Below are positions 36,841-49,498 of a stretch of 64,000 nucleotides of DNA, in pieces. Positions within the stretch are counted from its first letter, which is position 1, and each line of letters opens with the position of its first letter. Under the pieces are notes generated by a model, which was given only the letters and a program-made list of their open reading frames with translations, was not told where the DNA came from and searched no databases. Location: NCBI GenBank assembly GCA_958496175.1, contig OY292275.1, positions 39,571,701 to 39,635,700 of the forward strand. The letters run 5' to 3'. A program made the position numbers and the translations under genes. Source of the stretch: Sisyra terminalis. Taxonomy: Eukaryota; Arthropoda; Insecta; Neuroptera; Sisyridae.

Positions 36841-39580
36841 TCTCCTAGATAACCCTAATATTTTAAAGGCTCACAGAAGGTGCCTACATACAAATAAAAG
36901 CACTCAAGGAAGTGGAAGTTATTAAATAACGCAGAATTTCTCTTTAATCCACTTTTCTGTAACTTTTCTATAGTTGATGATAGACACGCACCATATACCA
37001 TAAATGTGACCTCAAATCTTTCTTATTGTCGGTATCTTCACACATAGATTGATAGACCATATTTTTAAGATAACTATTTAATAGACAATCATTATCTATT
37101 AGCTAAATCCTATACATTTACGCCACTCAAATTACTATTCTTAGGTAAAAATACGCATATTTTCCTATCCTCCAGATGAAATTTTATCTGGAAGATAAAT
37201 GGCACTTTCTATTCAAATTTGCATCTTCACATCAAAGATTTTAAAGCATAAAAATTGATTGCACTCATTTTTAGTTTAGATACCATAGTGTTTAGGGACT
37301 TTCCAGTTTTATCGCATTAGAATTTTTCAGAAAAAGAAGCAAATTTTACTTAAACTTCAGCAGTTTCATGAACATGGAAAATTTATTGTTAAATTATGTC
37401 TTGCATTGTAATACTACAGAAAAAATTTCCTCAAACATAAATATCATGAGAAACACAGATGAGAAACAACAGAAAAATGTTGTTTACTTACTGTATTTGA
37501 CTTGGATTTCGTAGATCTCGAAGACGGTAATTACTAAACTCACTGTTGAATCAAATTAAGCAATAGTTGCAGTATTTTCTCTGATCTGAAAAATATTCAT
37601 ATCTATAATACTTTGGGGTTTCTTTAAAGACCAGAAATAGTTTAGAATGATATTTTAAGGTGTTAGAAAACAATTTTTTGTTATATTCAGCTAAAGATTG
37701 GATTTTGTGTATTGAGGTGCTTAAAAAATGAATTAAAATGTTTCCATTACTGAAATTATCAATGAAGAAAGTGTAACGAAATTTTGTTGAGAGACATTGG
37801 AGCACATTAAGATACAAAGTTACATTTTGAAAGCAATTGAGATAAATGTTTAGACTTTCAACATGTTTATTAAACAATATTTGATATCGATCCATTAAGA
37901 AATCTTGACCGATAGTCTGATTCATTTTTACGCAATTATTTTTTTAAAATGATTTGTATCGCTGAATTGATGGATTTAATGTTTTTAATACACACTTGTA
38001 GGTAATGGTGTGTTATGTAAACGAGTGGTTCAGAATGATTTCAAAGTGATTTTCCGATGGGAAGAATCACTTGGCGAGGAATGCTTTTAACTTGTGTGTT
38101 AGCCGTATTATGTGTATTAGTCTTTTTTAAGTGGCAATGAATGGTTGTATGTGTACATTCGTTTAGCGACAGAAGTCGTGTTTTTATGTTTACCGACTCA
38201 CTCATTAAGCTCTTAAGGGTTGTATGCATTTATTTGTATTTATGTATATATTATAAGCGTATGACGACAAAGATGGCTGATTCTTTCCTAAAAAAATATA
38301 CATTCCTATACATCATTTCGTTCGCTGCATCCTTTTTCTCCAATTTGCCCAAAAGATCATTATGAGTCTGTTCAAATACTGAAATATATGTCAACAACTG
38401 TTTGAACAAGGTATATACTTTATGTTCTGACCGAACGATAATTAGTGCTGGCTTTTCAATGCCGACCAATCAGAATATATTTTTGGAAAAATATTTTCAG
38501 TTCCAAAGGATTTTAATTTTACTACTTAATTTGTAATTGCTTTAGATCTTATCTGTGACGAACGACAAACTGAACAATAAATGGTCTCTCATTTTTCATT
38601 CTAAGCCGAAAATTCCAATAACCTATTACTGTCGAAAATTCCATTTGAATAACTTTCAATTCATTCTAAAGAATTCAAAAATAAAAGAAGAGATTTTCTA
38701 ATTTTTAATCTTTGTTTAGGATACATTCCTGTTTGTTTTAAAGGTTTAAACAATGAAATGTGGCGGATGAAATGAATGAAACAGATGGTTAAAAAGGAAT
38801 GAAATACATAATAGTTTCTATTTGTAAATAATTTTTACACTGTAATTTTATACTGTTTGCTAACTTTAAAAATAACAACTTTTGTAAGTTTATTTCTCAC
38901 GAAACCAAAAGTATTTTGGTTTCTCTAATTTTAATTACTCGGAGTTGTTTTAGTCAAAAAAATTGGATTGATTTTTTGGAATCAATTGTAAACTAAATTA
39001 CTTTTGATGTATAATCTTTGAAAAATATTTAAAAAACTTAAAGACTATTAATATTGTAAACGAAGAATTTCCTAATGATTATAACCCTTTGCAGTCGGCT
39101 GTTCCCTTTCATGGGACATCGTAATTCTAGCTTATTAGAATGTTCTCTCTTATGGGACATTGAAGTTTATTAGTGATTACGGGGATTATACTTTATGTTC
39201 TTATACTGTGAAAAAACATAGAAATAAAATATTGTTTTTTTTTTTTGTAAAAATATATTTCTGAATTTCAATATCATTGTAATGGGTTTCTTGGTTCGAA
39301 AAGCATCTTAAATGATCCAAAGTTTATAATGCACGTTTATGCTACAAAATAGTGTCGAGTAGCTGATAGCCTACGTTTAGAGTCGTAGAGTACAGACGGT
39401 TGTAGCTGGTTGTAATTATGTAGTGTTGTATTTGAAAAAATTGAAATAAATCTTCATACAGAGTTAAGAGGTAAAAGAGCAAATAAATTTATAAAAATAT
39501 AATCATAAACTTTTAGTTTAGCTGACAAAAATATTTATGTGAAATTTGAATGGAAGTTTTATTATTTTAGTTGATATTTA
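36841..39580. other. Gene-free AT-rich DNA with two longer open frames
   Basis: A 124-codon minus-strand frame at 37551-37925 starts with ATG but has no family I recognise. A 72-codon minus-strand frame at 38251-38469 contains LLGKLEKKDAANEMMY, which could form a helix. Either may be chance in AT-rich DNA. A piggyBac-like edge at about 39085 (AACCCTTTGCAGTCGG) has no partner end. Confidence 0.35.
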
Positions 39581-39770
39581 TCGCCAGTTTATAAGTGTCA
39601 AAGTCTTTAGTGGCTCTAGGATTAGTAAAAACCCGTATATCAAAATATATTAAAAATGTACTCGCTACAACGATCGAACCTAGTACTTTTCACTTTTAGA
39701 GTGGATACTTTGAATTTTAAAATTTTTGCAATTCTGAGTCAATGTATTAACTACTTTGAATCCACCTAAC
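39581..39770 (-). mobile_element. Candidate tRNA-derived SINE, copy 3
   Basis: On the minus strand a box B-like GGTTCGATC (plus 39672-39680) lies inward of a box A-like TAGTTAATACATTG. The tail carries the shared block seen on the plus strand as GTGGCTCTAGGATTAGTAAA. The spacing between boxes is longer than usual, so an insertion or a false box A is possible. Confidence 0.45.
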
Positions 39771-39901
39771 TAATCAAATTTTATACTTTAACCAATTTAT
39801 CAATTTTTAAGCTTTTGGCTTTATATGACTGATATCCGGTCACAATTATTAAATTTCCACGATTTTCAATGTCCTATTAAGTGAATTTTATTATTAATAT
39901 T

Positions 39902-40620
39902 AAGGGGCCCGAAAAGTAATCTCTTTCTGAATCCATAGACATTCAATTGTCATTTAACGACTTATAAGTTATTTCAAAGTGGTACTAAAGACATTTTATG
40001 ACTAAAGTGACTTGTTAACTCGTAAAAGATTAAAAACTATTTATCATTTTCATATTGAACTTGAAATGGTTAGACAAATGCCTGAAGGCATATGAATTCA
40101 GTATTGTATGGTTTTCAGTTCAACAGGTTAGTAACGCAATGCCACTACCAAATACATTTTGGTAGTGACTCATGCTCAAACTCATTAATGCCAATATTGT
40201 TTTTATGTTCAAATTTGATAATGTTGAGTTCTCCAATCCGTACTAACCAAGATTGATAAAAATTTTATACAATAACATGTTAGTCGAGGAACTAAGTGGT
40301 ACCAAATTCACGACAGACAATCCAAAAACATTATTTAGTTGACCATCAAGTATTCAAAAATTTCCGGAAATTCTCAAAGTGAAAACTTTTTTCTGCAGCA
40401 CGATAATGCAAGACTATTATGTTCGAGAAAAACTAATAAATTAAAGGTCGTTGATATTGCCTTACTCATCATAATTCTCCAAAGTTGTTCCATCGGATTT
40501 CTATTTATTTTGATCGTTACATTTTCTAAGTGGTAAGAAAATTGAAAACTTAAGGGATGTTCAAAATGTGTTTTATAAATAAGTTGCTTAGTAATCAAAT
40601 GGTTTTCACTAACAAAAGGT
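39902..40620 (+). mobile_element. Degenerate mariner element
   Basis: The left edge reads GGGCCCGAAAAGTAATCTCT, close to mariner terminal repeats. At 40385 onward the frame reads ENFFLQHDNAR, matching the catalytic QDNARPH segment. In a second frame PSDFYLF and HFLSGK follow, matching the SPDLAPSDFHLF segment. Frameshifts and stops abolish function. A perfect 10-bp hairpin (CACTACCAAA, 5-base loop) sits at 40143-40167. The right end was not found, so 40620 is approximate. Confidence 0.75.
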
Positions 40621-41399
40621 TAATGATATTGAGGTGCACTATAAAATTGATTTTAAATTAAGAGCTTATTTCAAAATTGTTATTTTTAATTTTATGTAAA
40701 AAAACGACATTACTATCCGGTCCCTCTTCTACATGTAATTGGTTTGAACGTTTGGATTTTCTACTATGTAATTGTATCATTTTATAGGAAAAAAAAAATT
40801 TTAAGTAGGATAATAAATTTTAATATTAATAAGATACCCACACATATTAAAAAAATGTCACGTAGCAATCAATAATATCTACTTAAAATTATCTACTAAT
40901 TTGATTATGATAATCAATCTAATTTTTTATCTTTGGATTGACACTATATTACAACATTTTTTAAAGAAAAAATTGATCTAAAATATTTCGGTCCACTTTC
41001 ATATATTGCCGTTGAAAAATTAAATTATTCATTTTCACTAAGCATATTTATGGATAAAATGTGTATCAACTTGCAGTTCAAAGATCTCTTAATTTTAATG
41101 CCTTTATTAAATAAAAAAAAAGAGATGGCTAATTAAAGAAAATATTTTATAGTGAATATAACAAATATTTATATTGTCTACTCATATGGAAACGTGATAA
41201 TGGATTTGAATTACAATAAACTTAAAAGTTAGGGTCTAAGTATATAGTTATAATAAATCCTTTTTTTCTTTACCATTAAGAAACTAAAATTAAACTGAAC
41301 CGAAAAAAAAACTAAATAGAGTCTTTAATATTAACATAGAGAATTGGTTAAATAAAAAAGGTAAAGGCAACAAGAAAATTAGAAGGAACGTCGATAAGA
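40621..41399. other. Gene-free AT-rich DNA
   Basis: Nothing recognisable on either strand. Confidence 0.4.
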
Positions 41400-41720
41400 A
41401 TATTGTCCGTGTGAATTATTACAGGTGCCCGTTTATAGCAGCTAATTTGTCCACAATTATCTGTAGTCCACGGTGGTGCATGATTGTTTAGATGTGTTTA
41501 TCTTTCAGGGTTTTGTTTTAAGTGCTCTCTGAAAAGGTTCCAAGCATATTTCAGATCGGGTTATGAGATAAGTCAACCAAGAATGTCATTTGAGCTGCCT
41601 CTATATCGAGAACCTTCACAAAAACACGTTGATTATTGGTGTTTGTAAAAGCACTACGCATAGGTAATCGAATCCACCACTGTTTTACAATGTTGTCTTC
41701 TAATTTTTTATACTAATCTC
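41400..41720 (-). pseudogene. Possible Tc1-like transposase remnant
   Basis: On the minus strand the order VLDIEAAQMTFL, then PDLKYAWNLFREHLKQ, loosely fits the tail of Tc1-like transposases around SPDLNPIE-WD. The NPIE residues themselves are missing and stops intervene. No terminal repeats were seen. Low-confidence homology by eye. Confidence 0.35.
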
Positions 41721-42438
41721 TTTCGATGCCTGTCAAAGAAACAGCTGATTGAATAATTAACTTTAATTAGGCTTTTTTCTTTTGGCTTGTACATTCCTTT
41801 ATAAATACTTTCAATTAATCAATATGTTTTTACTTAATGGTTATTACATTTAAAATATACTGGTTGCTAGCCAAAATCATAAATACAAATCATACTAACA
41901 ATTATATTTTAATTTTTAATACTAAAATTTTTAATTTAAAAATTACAGGCCTAAAGATTAATTTTCTAAATTTATTTTCCGTAGCTTTATCAAATCAAAG
42001 ATATAACAAACACTTAGTAGGTATTTACTGAAGGTAGTTAATGTTTTTTTAACGTTTCAACCACATTGCAAATGTTAAAGAAAATTCTAGATTGTACAAA
42101 AGTATATAATTCAATTGTTACCAACTTGCTTGCATTCATAACCGTTTCTATTTCAATATATATCTCACCTAAACTGAAAAAAAATCAAAAATTTTAGATT
42201 TGAACTCTAAAATAGTTATATCTATATATTTAAACATACGACACAATCGATTCAAAATATATTCTCAAATAAATCGCATAGATTCACATAAATTTGTTTT
42301 CAAATTAGAATTACAACAAACTTGAAAAATATCGTTTTGGAAAAAGCAGGATGAAATATTATGCATGTTACTATTTTAACCGATTTTTGTTGACCTACCT
42401 CAAATTTTCACAGGGTTTTCTTACATTTTCTATGATTC
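41721..42438. other. Gene-free AT-rich DNA
   Basis: Short AT-driven frames only. Confidence 0.4.
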
Positions 42439-42446
42439 ATATAAAA

Positions 42447-42687
42447 CAGTATTTCGTAACCTTTTATGTGAGTCGCCCCCCTTTGAATCTGAGAATAGGT
42501 CTCCTCATTCCATTGAAAAATGTGTTTCAATCGTTTAGTTTAGAAAAATATATTTTTTTGCAAAATTTATTAATTGAAATTTGTTATCAAAAATTTAATA
42601 ATTTATTTTGTTAAGGATTTCTCTCGCACCCCTAAAACACTTTCCCGCACTCCCAGAGGTGCGAGCAGCACAAGTTAAGAAACACTG
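42447..42687. mobile_element. hAT-like MITE with near-perfect 8-bp target duplication
   Basis: The 241-bp element has left end CAGTATTTCGTAACCTTTT and right end, on the minus strand, CAGTGTTTCTTAACTTGTG. It is flanked by ATATAAAA (42439-42446) and AAATAAAA (42688-42695), 7 of 8 matching. Such CAGTGTTTCTTAAC ends are typical of hAT elements. The 87-codon frame at 42351-42614 is a chance overlap. Confidence 0.8.
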
Positions 42688-42749
42688 AAATAAAACGTTA
42701 AGAAACCAAAAACTACGCAAAATAATCATCAAATCATTCTACACTTATA

Positions 42750-44007
42750 TAGGTTGTTCATTGCTAACAATTTAATAAAATTGGCTATAAGGAGTTATTT
42801 AACACTATTTTTTTTAGATTATATGTTAACGCTTTCCATACTTTTACGATAAGAATATTTAGCCGGTGCGTATGAATTGTTGGATTTTAAAGTTAATATA
42901 TAAAACCGCATACTTTCAAAAGCTATTTATTTAATCAAAATATCCTCAATTCACTTCAATATATTTTTCATCGTTTTTTGAACCGTTCTTTGTTGCTGAA
43001 CAATGCATTTTTACAAGTCTTACTTACTTTTTCAATGTTTATGTAAACGATAAAAAACCATGTAAAATAATCTTCTACCCATTCAATAATCACATAGTAG
43101 TTTATTGTTTACAATCGAATTTCGAAAATGGCATGTATTTTCAAAAGCTGTTTATTTAGTAAAAATATGTTTCATTTTCTTCAATACACTTTTTTCAATG
43201 AGACATTAATGTCTAGATGCCTGTCTTAAAAAAATATTATACTTAGAATCAGTAAACTCTGATACCGATTTTTTTCAATTGTCTTCATGTTTATACCGCT
43301 TAGGCAGAATAAAACATTTCTAAATGTTCAAAAAAATGAAATCTGGTTAATCGAAAGATCTGGTGAATAGGCTGGTTGCTGCAAATCAACATATTTTTAA
43401 TATAATCTTCATGAAATTGGGTTAGTAACGATGAGCATACATTCAACCGATTCTGCTTATTTCGCTCGATTAATTCGTGCGGTACCCACTTATATCCATT
43501 TTCTTCACCTTTCCTATTTCAGAAAGACGTCGTAATTTTGTTGTATGGTTAACTTTCATCCAGGTAGCAAGTCCTCTCGTGGATATAGTTGGATTCTCTT
43601 CCACAAATGCCTTCAGAACATCGTTTTTCATAGACGTTTTCTATGGATCAAGATTATCAAACCAACGCAGTACTGTTCAATTGTTAATAATACTATACTC
43701 AAACGCTTGATTTATGTTGCGTACAGCTTTTGCAGCTTTATAATCAAGTTTATACCTTCTCATATAAAAAATTGACACGAATATCGATCGAAATCATATC
43801 GATACAAAATTCAAAGCAAACAATAAAAGGGAAAATCTCTTGAGAAAATTTCATTTGTTGAAATATAATTCTGGCAATGGACAGTACGACTATAAACGAG
43901 AGTATACTAAAACAAACCAAAAGTACACTAAAACTAAACCGTAATAAAAACAAAGAGACAAACGTTCGCATGTAAAAAAATCCATTTTTTCATATGCACC
44001 AACCTAA
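42750..44007 (-). mobile_element. Mariner element, near full length but degenerate
   Basis: The right end, read on the minus strand, begins TTAGGTTGGTGCATATG and the left end begins TAGGTTGTTCATTG, with TA next to both. The span of about 1258 bp is the usual mariner size. The minus strand holds LDYKAAKAVRNINQAFEYS and TVLRWFDNLD (helix-turn-helix region), then DVLKAFVEENPTISTRGLA, then IGKVKKMD, then QPIHQIFRLT-FHFFEHL in the position of the last catalytic motif. The central part with the first two acidic residues is deleted or scrambled. A diverged direct repeat (about 42905-42972 and 43130-43200) partly makes up the length. Confidence 0.75.
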
Positions 44008-44578
44008 TAGTTGTTCAGTTTTAGGCTGCAGCTTAAAAATTATTTGAACATTACAAACTGTAGCTGAAAAACGATTTGAAATCTACACCTTAAACTTTAA
44101 GAAAATCAGGTTAGTTATTTGATTAATGGACTTGTATTTTTCAGAATAATCATCAAATTGAGGGATAGCCATACCGTATGATATTACGGGCCACTTTGGA
44201 AATGTATCATAACGACATACAGCCACATATAAAGTTATAGGTATACATGCCCGCAATTCTCCATATAATATTTAAACATACTGTAAGCATTTTTAATACA
44301 TTGATTTTCCCCACTTTGGCTATTATGAAATACATATATGTAAAGAAAACCACATTTTCTTCAAGATATTTTCGCATGCTAGTTTGAAAAGAGTCTTATG
44401 ACATTATTTTTTTTGTTATTAATAGTTTATACAAACGTTGCAAATTAAAGGCTTTAAATGTTGTTTTTCTTTTTATTTTAGGTAAGTTTATTTCCTGTGA
44501 GTAGAATATAATTATATATCAGAAAATAAATTCTAATTTTTTGAGAAAATATATTTATGTCATAAAAAAGGGAAACCT

Positions 44579-44581
<3 letters not shown>
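44008..44581. other. Gene-free AT-rich DNA
   Basis: Nothing recognisable. Confidence 0.4.

Positions 44582-44619
<38 letters not shown>
44582..44619. repeat. (TA)n microsatellite
   Basis: About 19 uninterrupted TA units. Confidence 0.95.
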
Positions 44620-44622
<3 letters not shown>

Positions 44623-44639
44623 TAAAATTGTGATGAATC

Positions 44640-44699
44640 TCGCGAGCTGGAAAAATGGTCAAGATGGGCCGCATGCGGTCCACGAGTTGGCCACTCCTG
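44640..44699. repeat. Possible orphan hAT-like right end
   Basis: The stretch ends GTTGGCCACTCCTG and, read on the minus strand, begins CAGGAGTGGCCAAC with GC-rich GGGCCGCATGCGG inside. This resembles hAT-type MITE ends. No matching left end or target duplication was found, possibly because the microsatellite has replaced it. Confidence 0.35.
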
Positions 44700-47600
44700 A
44701 TCTAAATATTACTAAAATCGTGATTCCATCATAGTTTATAATACGGTAATGTTACGTATAAAACTATATTTAAACAAATTTTCAAATCCATCTCATCCCA
44801 ATAATACCAAAAGTTCTACCTTATACTTGCAATGTTTAGTGCACTTCTTAATTCAATGGAAAAATAATTGAAAGCTATGATATTTTTTTAATTTAATTAC
44901 TTCTGAGAAATAACGTAATTTTTATGATGAGTAATATTTTCCTGTTACATAACTCTAATATGTATCATAACTATGATAAATTGTAAAATAGGGGCATTTT
45001 TCATTAATAAAAACTAAGTTTTTCCTAGGAATCCTAACGTTTTATTTGTCAAATGTTGGAACATTAGAAATGGTTGGTGGTTATATTAAGTATACTAATA
45101 ACTTTAATAACTTTCAAAGTACAATAATTAACTAAGTAATAGGAAATGTTTCTACAAATAAAAAAAAACTACTATGAAAATACCTATCATGAAATATGAT
45201 CTGACTGCGGTTAATAATCGTAAATGTAAATTGATTATTGAAATGAATTTAGTTATTTCAGTGCATAAAATTGTCTCACTAGAACAATTAACAAAACGGC
45301 TTTGTATAGATCAGATTTTATTATACCTACAGCCGACAAACAAGAACAATAATTATTGGTGAAGTGGATGGGACGCGTAGGTAGTAACAAAAGTCGAAGT
45401 GCAGTTTTTAGAAAGCGATCGTAAAAATGTGTTTATCATCGCTAAATAAAAAAACTATATAATATATAATAAAATAAAAGAACCGGTGTATATCAATCTT
45501 TCATCAGTTGCTGAAGTAATTATTCGTTTTGAGCAAGGCTGCTTTTCAACCCATGTCATAGAAATCTGTCACCGCTCCGAGCTAGTAATCTATCCGCATC
45601 GACAGGTACACAACTTTACAATTATAAACTGCATCTTCTTTTCTTCAACGAATGTGTTACGTATACCGGAAACTATGTGTGGAATGCGCATCAAACTACC
45701 ACATCACTTCATAAATGCTGGTAATATATACACATTTACCTGCTTAACACTGTTGTACAGTTTACTACCCTTGTCGCTTGTTCCGAGCCTTCTTGATCTA
45801 ATTCTTTCCACATTGTTCTTCATCATTAACTCTAAAACATTCAACAAATAATACAATCGACACACAAACAGAAAGTTATAAATACCTTTGAAAATTTATG
45901 GTACTAAAAGAATGCAACATTTTTTAAGTAAACAATACCTTTAAAATTCAAATGCATTTCTGAAAACCTGCACTTTACAGTCTTGTGAATGAAGTACGAG
46001 GTTGATTTTAAAAAGGATAATTAATGTATCGTAAACGGTTCAAGTTTCTTACTATGTGGACATTTCAATGTACACACACACAAGCCATCTAACTCGTCTT
46101 AATGATTTCATAGAATTCATAAGGCGGCGGATCGGATGGTTATATAAGAACATCTTTGAAACAAAGATGAACAGCCCTGTTGCATCTGTCGTCTTATAAT
46201 AACAATAATATTAAATCTACACTAGTAATTAATTTTAATTTAAGCTCTTAGTTCTATAACATTATTTTCTTGTTTTTCTAGTTGAGCTCATAGATCAAGT
46301 TTTTTTCTCGTCTTTTAACTGATAGTTACAGTACAAAAATAATTCTTTCAATTTTGTGTTTAGTAAATTGAATTTTAATTATTACTGTTTTCATAATAAA
46401 GAAAAATGAGTTCATCTAACAATTTCAGATAATTTAATAAAAATGATAAACTTAATTTAACTTAAACAGTATCTATCTACAAATTCCGGCAAAATATGAA
46501 CAAATGTACCTAATACCAAAATCAAAGCACTAATGCATATTTGAGTGCTTTTATCTCCAAAACTAATACATTTAAAATGTAAATTAAATAATCAGATTTT
46601 TAAGATATACGTTACTTAGATTTGCATATCAAAAAAGTTCTTATAACTATATTTTAGTTGTTAAATTAATATATTACTATTTGCACACAATTATAAATTC
46701 GGTTGTATGACAACCGACGTGTCACATTTTTGTCGTTTGAGTTTAACTTTACTTGTATTTCCGTCTGCCAACTGAATTTAATAAAATTTGCGAGTTTCAA
46801 AATCCATTATATACGTATTTTGCAATTTATTAGTGATGTTCTGTTTTGCCTGGCTTTCAATGAAAAAGCTAAACAATATTTAGTATTTTCACTACAATTT
46901 TCAAATGGCGTACATGTACATGGCGTACATTTTAGTTACGTGACTACATTTTTCGCTAAAAACTAGCGACTAACGATTGCAATGCCATCGCTAATGTTTT
47001 TTTGCGATTGATAATGCACCTTAATTGTAAAAAAAATAGTTTGTTGATGAAATACTAGTTAATTAGCTGAGTACTATCATCTTGTGAAATTTACCCTTAA
47101 ATTATTTTTTTAACATTTAGAAACCATTTTGACGGGCTAAACAGTATGGAAATGCAGGCATCAATTTGAAAAATTCGATATTAGAGTTATTTTATTATCT
47201 ATAGGTAAGAATTTTTTAATGTAGGTATCCATACTTTAAGGTCTCGTTAGGAATAATGTATTGAAACGAATGGAGTGTATTTTGACTGAATAAACAGCTA
47301 TTGAAAAAATATAAGGAGTTTTATATATTCACTTATAAATCCGATATTTTATTCACATCAACCGCGACTTTTAATCAATTTATGTATGAAATTAGTAGAC
47401 AATACACGTTTTACACATTTTTTAATATACAGCTTGATTTTTTGATACAACTAATTCCTAGTGTTAAGTATTTTCTATTAATCATTGCCGTCTACGTACA
47501 AAATAAGTGCCTTGATAGCCGATTTGGTATTTTTTGTTAACTAATGAACAGTATGTAGAATTTGTCACATTGTCTAAAAGCATAACTAATGAATAAAAAT

Positions 47601-49498
47601 TATCATTATGTTAAATGGAATATACGAATAAAAAAAGCACAGTGCATTTCGTACAAAAACACAATGGCCCTTCGAAATTGTTAAAGAAAATTCAAAACCC
47701 AATAGATTTTCTAAAATGAAAAATTATCCAAAAAATCTTATCATTTTGAACGAAGTTTTCCACTAATTCATTTTCTGTTATAATTACGTTCTCTATAGCA
47801 GTAATAGTTACCCAACCTTATTCATGTTAAATGTCACTGCCGTAATTAGGCAAATGTAATGTGTGCATTACCGTGTGATTTAGAAGGATGGATGTGTCAT
47901 TTTTCTTAAGGATTCGTAATTCAAAATTTTCACCTCATTTAATTGAGGAATTTATATTTAAACTCTTGAACAAAAGCGTTACGATACTGTTAAATTTTAA
48001 TAATTTTCATGATAAACAAAAAAAGTTTACAAACAAAGAAGGGATTTTTTTGGGGTTTAAAGTTTTAATTTATTTATATAATGAAATTTGATTTTATTTA
48101 TAGACCTCAGCAGTAAGGTGTTTCATATTTTATGTTGAAAGTTTTAAAAATGTCCTGACCTCTCTTTATTAATCACTAATTGGATTATTTAAACATTTAT
48201 AAACAATATTTTCCACTTAACTGTAGCAAAATAAACTCAATAAATAATAAATCAATAATCCTTTATAAAGGCGTTCATTTATCATTTAAATCAAGACATT
48301 TTCCAGCTGCGTTCATGATGTTACTGCCCACAAGTTTTGAAACGTGTTAATTCTCAAATAGATACCTCTATATTTTATTAATATGTTAAACTATTAATTT
48401 TAACGGTTGAAATGTTTCTATATGAACCGTTTATAAATAAATTATAAATGAAATCTTATTAATATGAAATGTACCAATATTGAGGGAGAAAAACTTTGAC
48501 CATCTGTGAGGAATAAAAAGCTTAATATACCTCATTGGTGTGACATGTTTATATTGAAATATTTTAATCGCATTCAGATGGTATCGTGGTCGACCAAATC
48601 TTCCATTGTTTACGAAGATGAATTGCATTCAAATTTGTATCGCCTAACAATTTCGTTTGGAGAACGAATAAGATTAAAGGCGTTTTGATTACATTTGAAT
48701 TGTCTGAATTATTCATGATGAATAAATGCTACTTTAAATTGTCTTACAATTTATGGTTAGTGATATTTTTCGGCTTAGATTTTATTATATTGTTTCAGTA
48801 TTGTGTGGTCTCACGGGCCACACAGGTACTTCCGAATCTTGTTATAGGTAACATTCAATTTAGCTATATTAAAAAAGCATGATTGTTCCAACTTCTTTCA
48901 TAAATAATCAAAATCGGAGAGAACTTTTTCTACAAATGGTTGAGCCGAGCCGCACTCAGGTCAACATCTTAATTATGTGTTGTCTTTGCGCGTCTCTACC
49001 TGTGCCAGAGAATATTGCACGAAATTCTTTTTAAAAGTGCATAAAAGACGAGAATGTCGGACACTTAATTATAGTACAAATCATGATTTGAGTCATTTTT
49101 CTTGTCACTTTACTTGGCCTAGGTGAGTTAAGTATACCTTTTTCACTTTAACTTTGACCAAAAAATATACAATTTATTTATTGTCTTTTTGTTGAATGAA
49201 TTTGTCCATATTTTCGACCGGATACGGAGGGATGCTTAATTTTTTTGGCGTTAGCATCAAAGTGGCGGCAAGAGACAATCGAGCGCCATTTGGCCAGTGC
49301 ATGCATTTGCACTTTAGTTTATTGGTTAGAAACCGAGGTGATGAGGAAGGCCAATTTTGTTACGATTTACAAGGAAAACTTTGTGGGAGGTGATGATCTA
49401 AGAATTTCGGCTCAACTAAGAACATAAAATAGTTCAGACTCTAGCTAACCAATTAACCATTTCAATGCAATTAGATAAAAGAAACTATATACAAAAAA
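44700..49498. other. Gene-free AT-rich DNA with scattered GC-elevated patches
   Basis: A 121-codon frame at 45486-45851 has no recognised family and no convincing gene context. A patch near 46090-46200 and one near 48930-49430 are richer in G+C. The latter has two overlapping plus-strand frames (49196-49393, 49245-49427) and a donor-like CTAG|GTGAGT at 49123. I cannot assign any of these to a gene. Confidence 0.35.

Noticed and set aside
37551..37925. 124-codon minus-strand ATG frame
   Set aside because: There is no recognised family, no splice or promoter context, and the residue mix is what AT-rich DNA gives. It was not called a gene.
38251..38469. Minus-strand frame with LLGKLEKKDAANEMMY
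   Set aside because: It has helix-forming composition only; no family, splice sites or repeats support it.
39080..39180. PiggyBac-like left edge AACCCTTTGCAGTCGG with a repeated ATGGGACAT motif
   Set aside because: No partner end and no clean TTAA flank were found nearby.
45486..45851. 121-codon plus-strand frame
   Set aside because: It begins with a non-ATG codon, has no recognised motif, and its second half is low-complexity leucine/serine.
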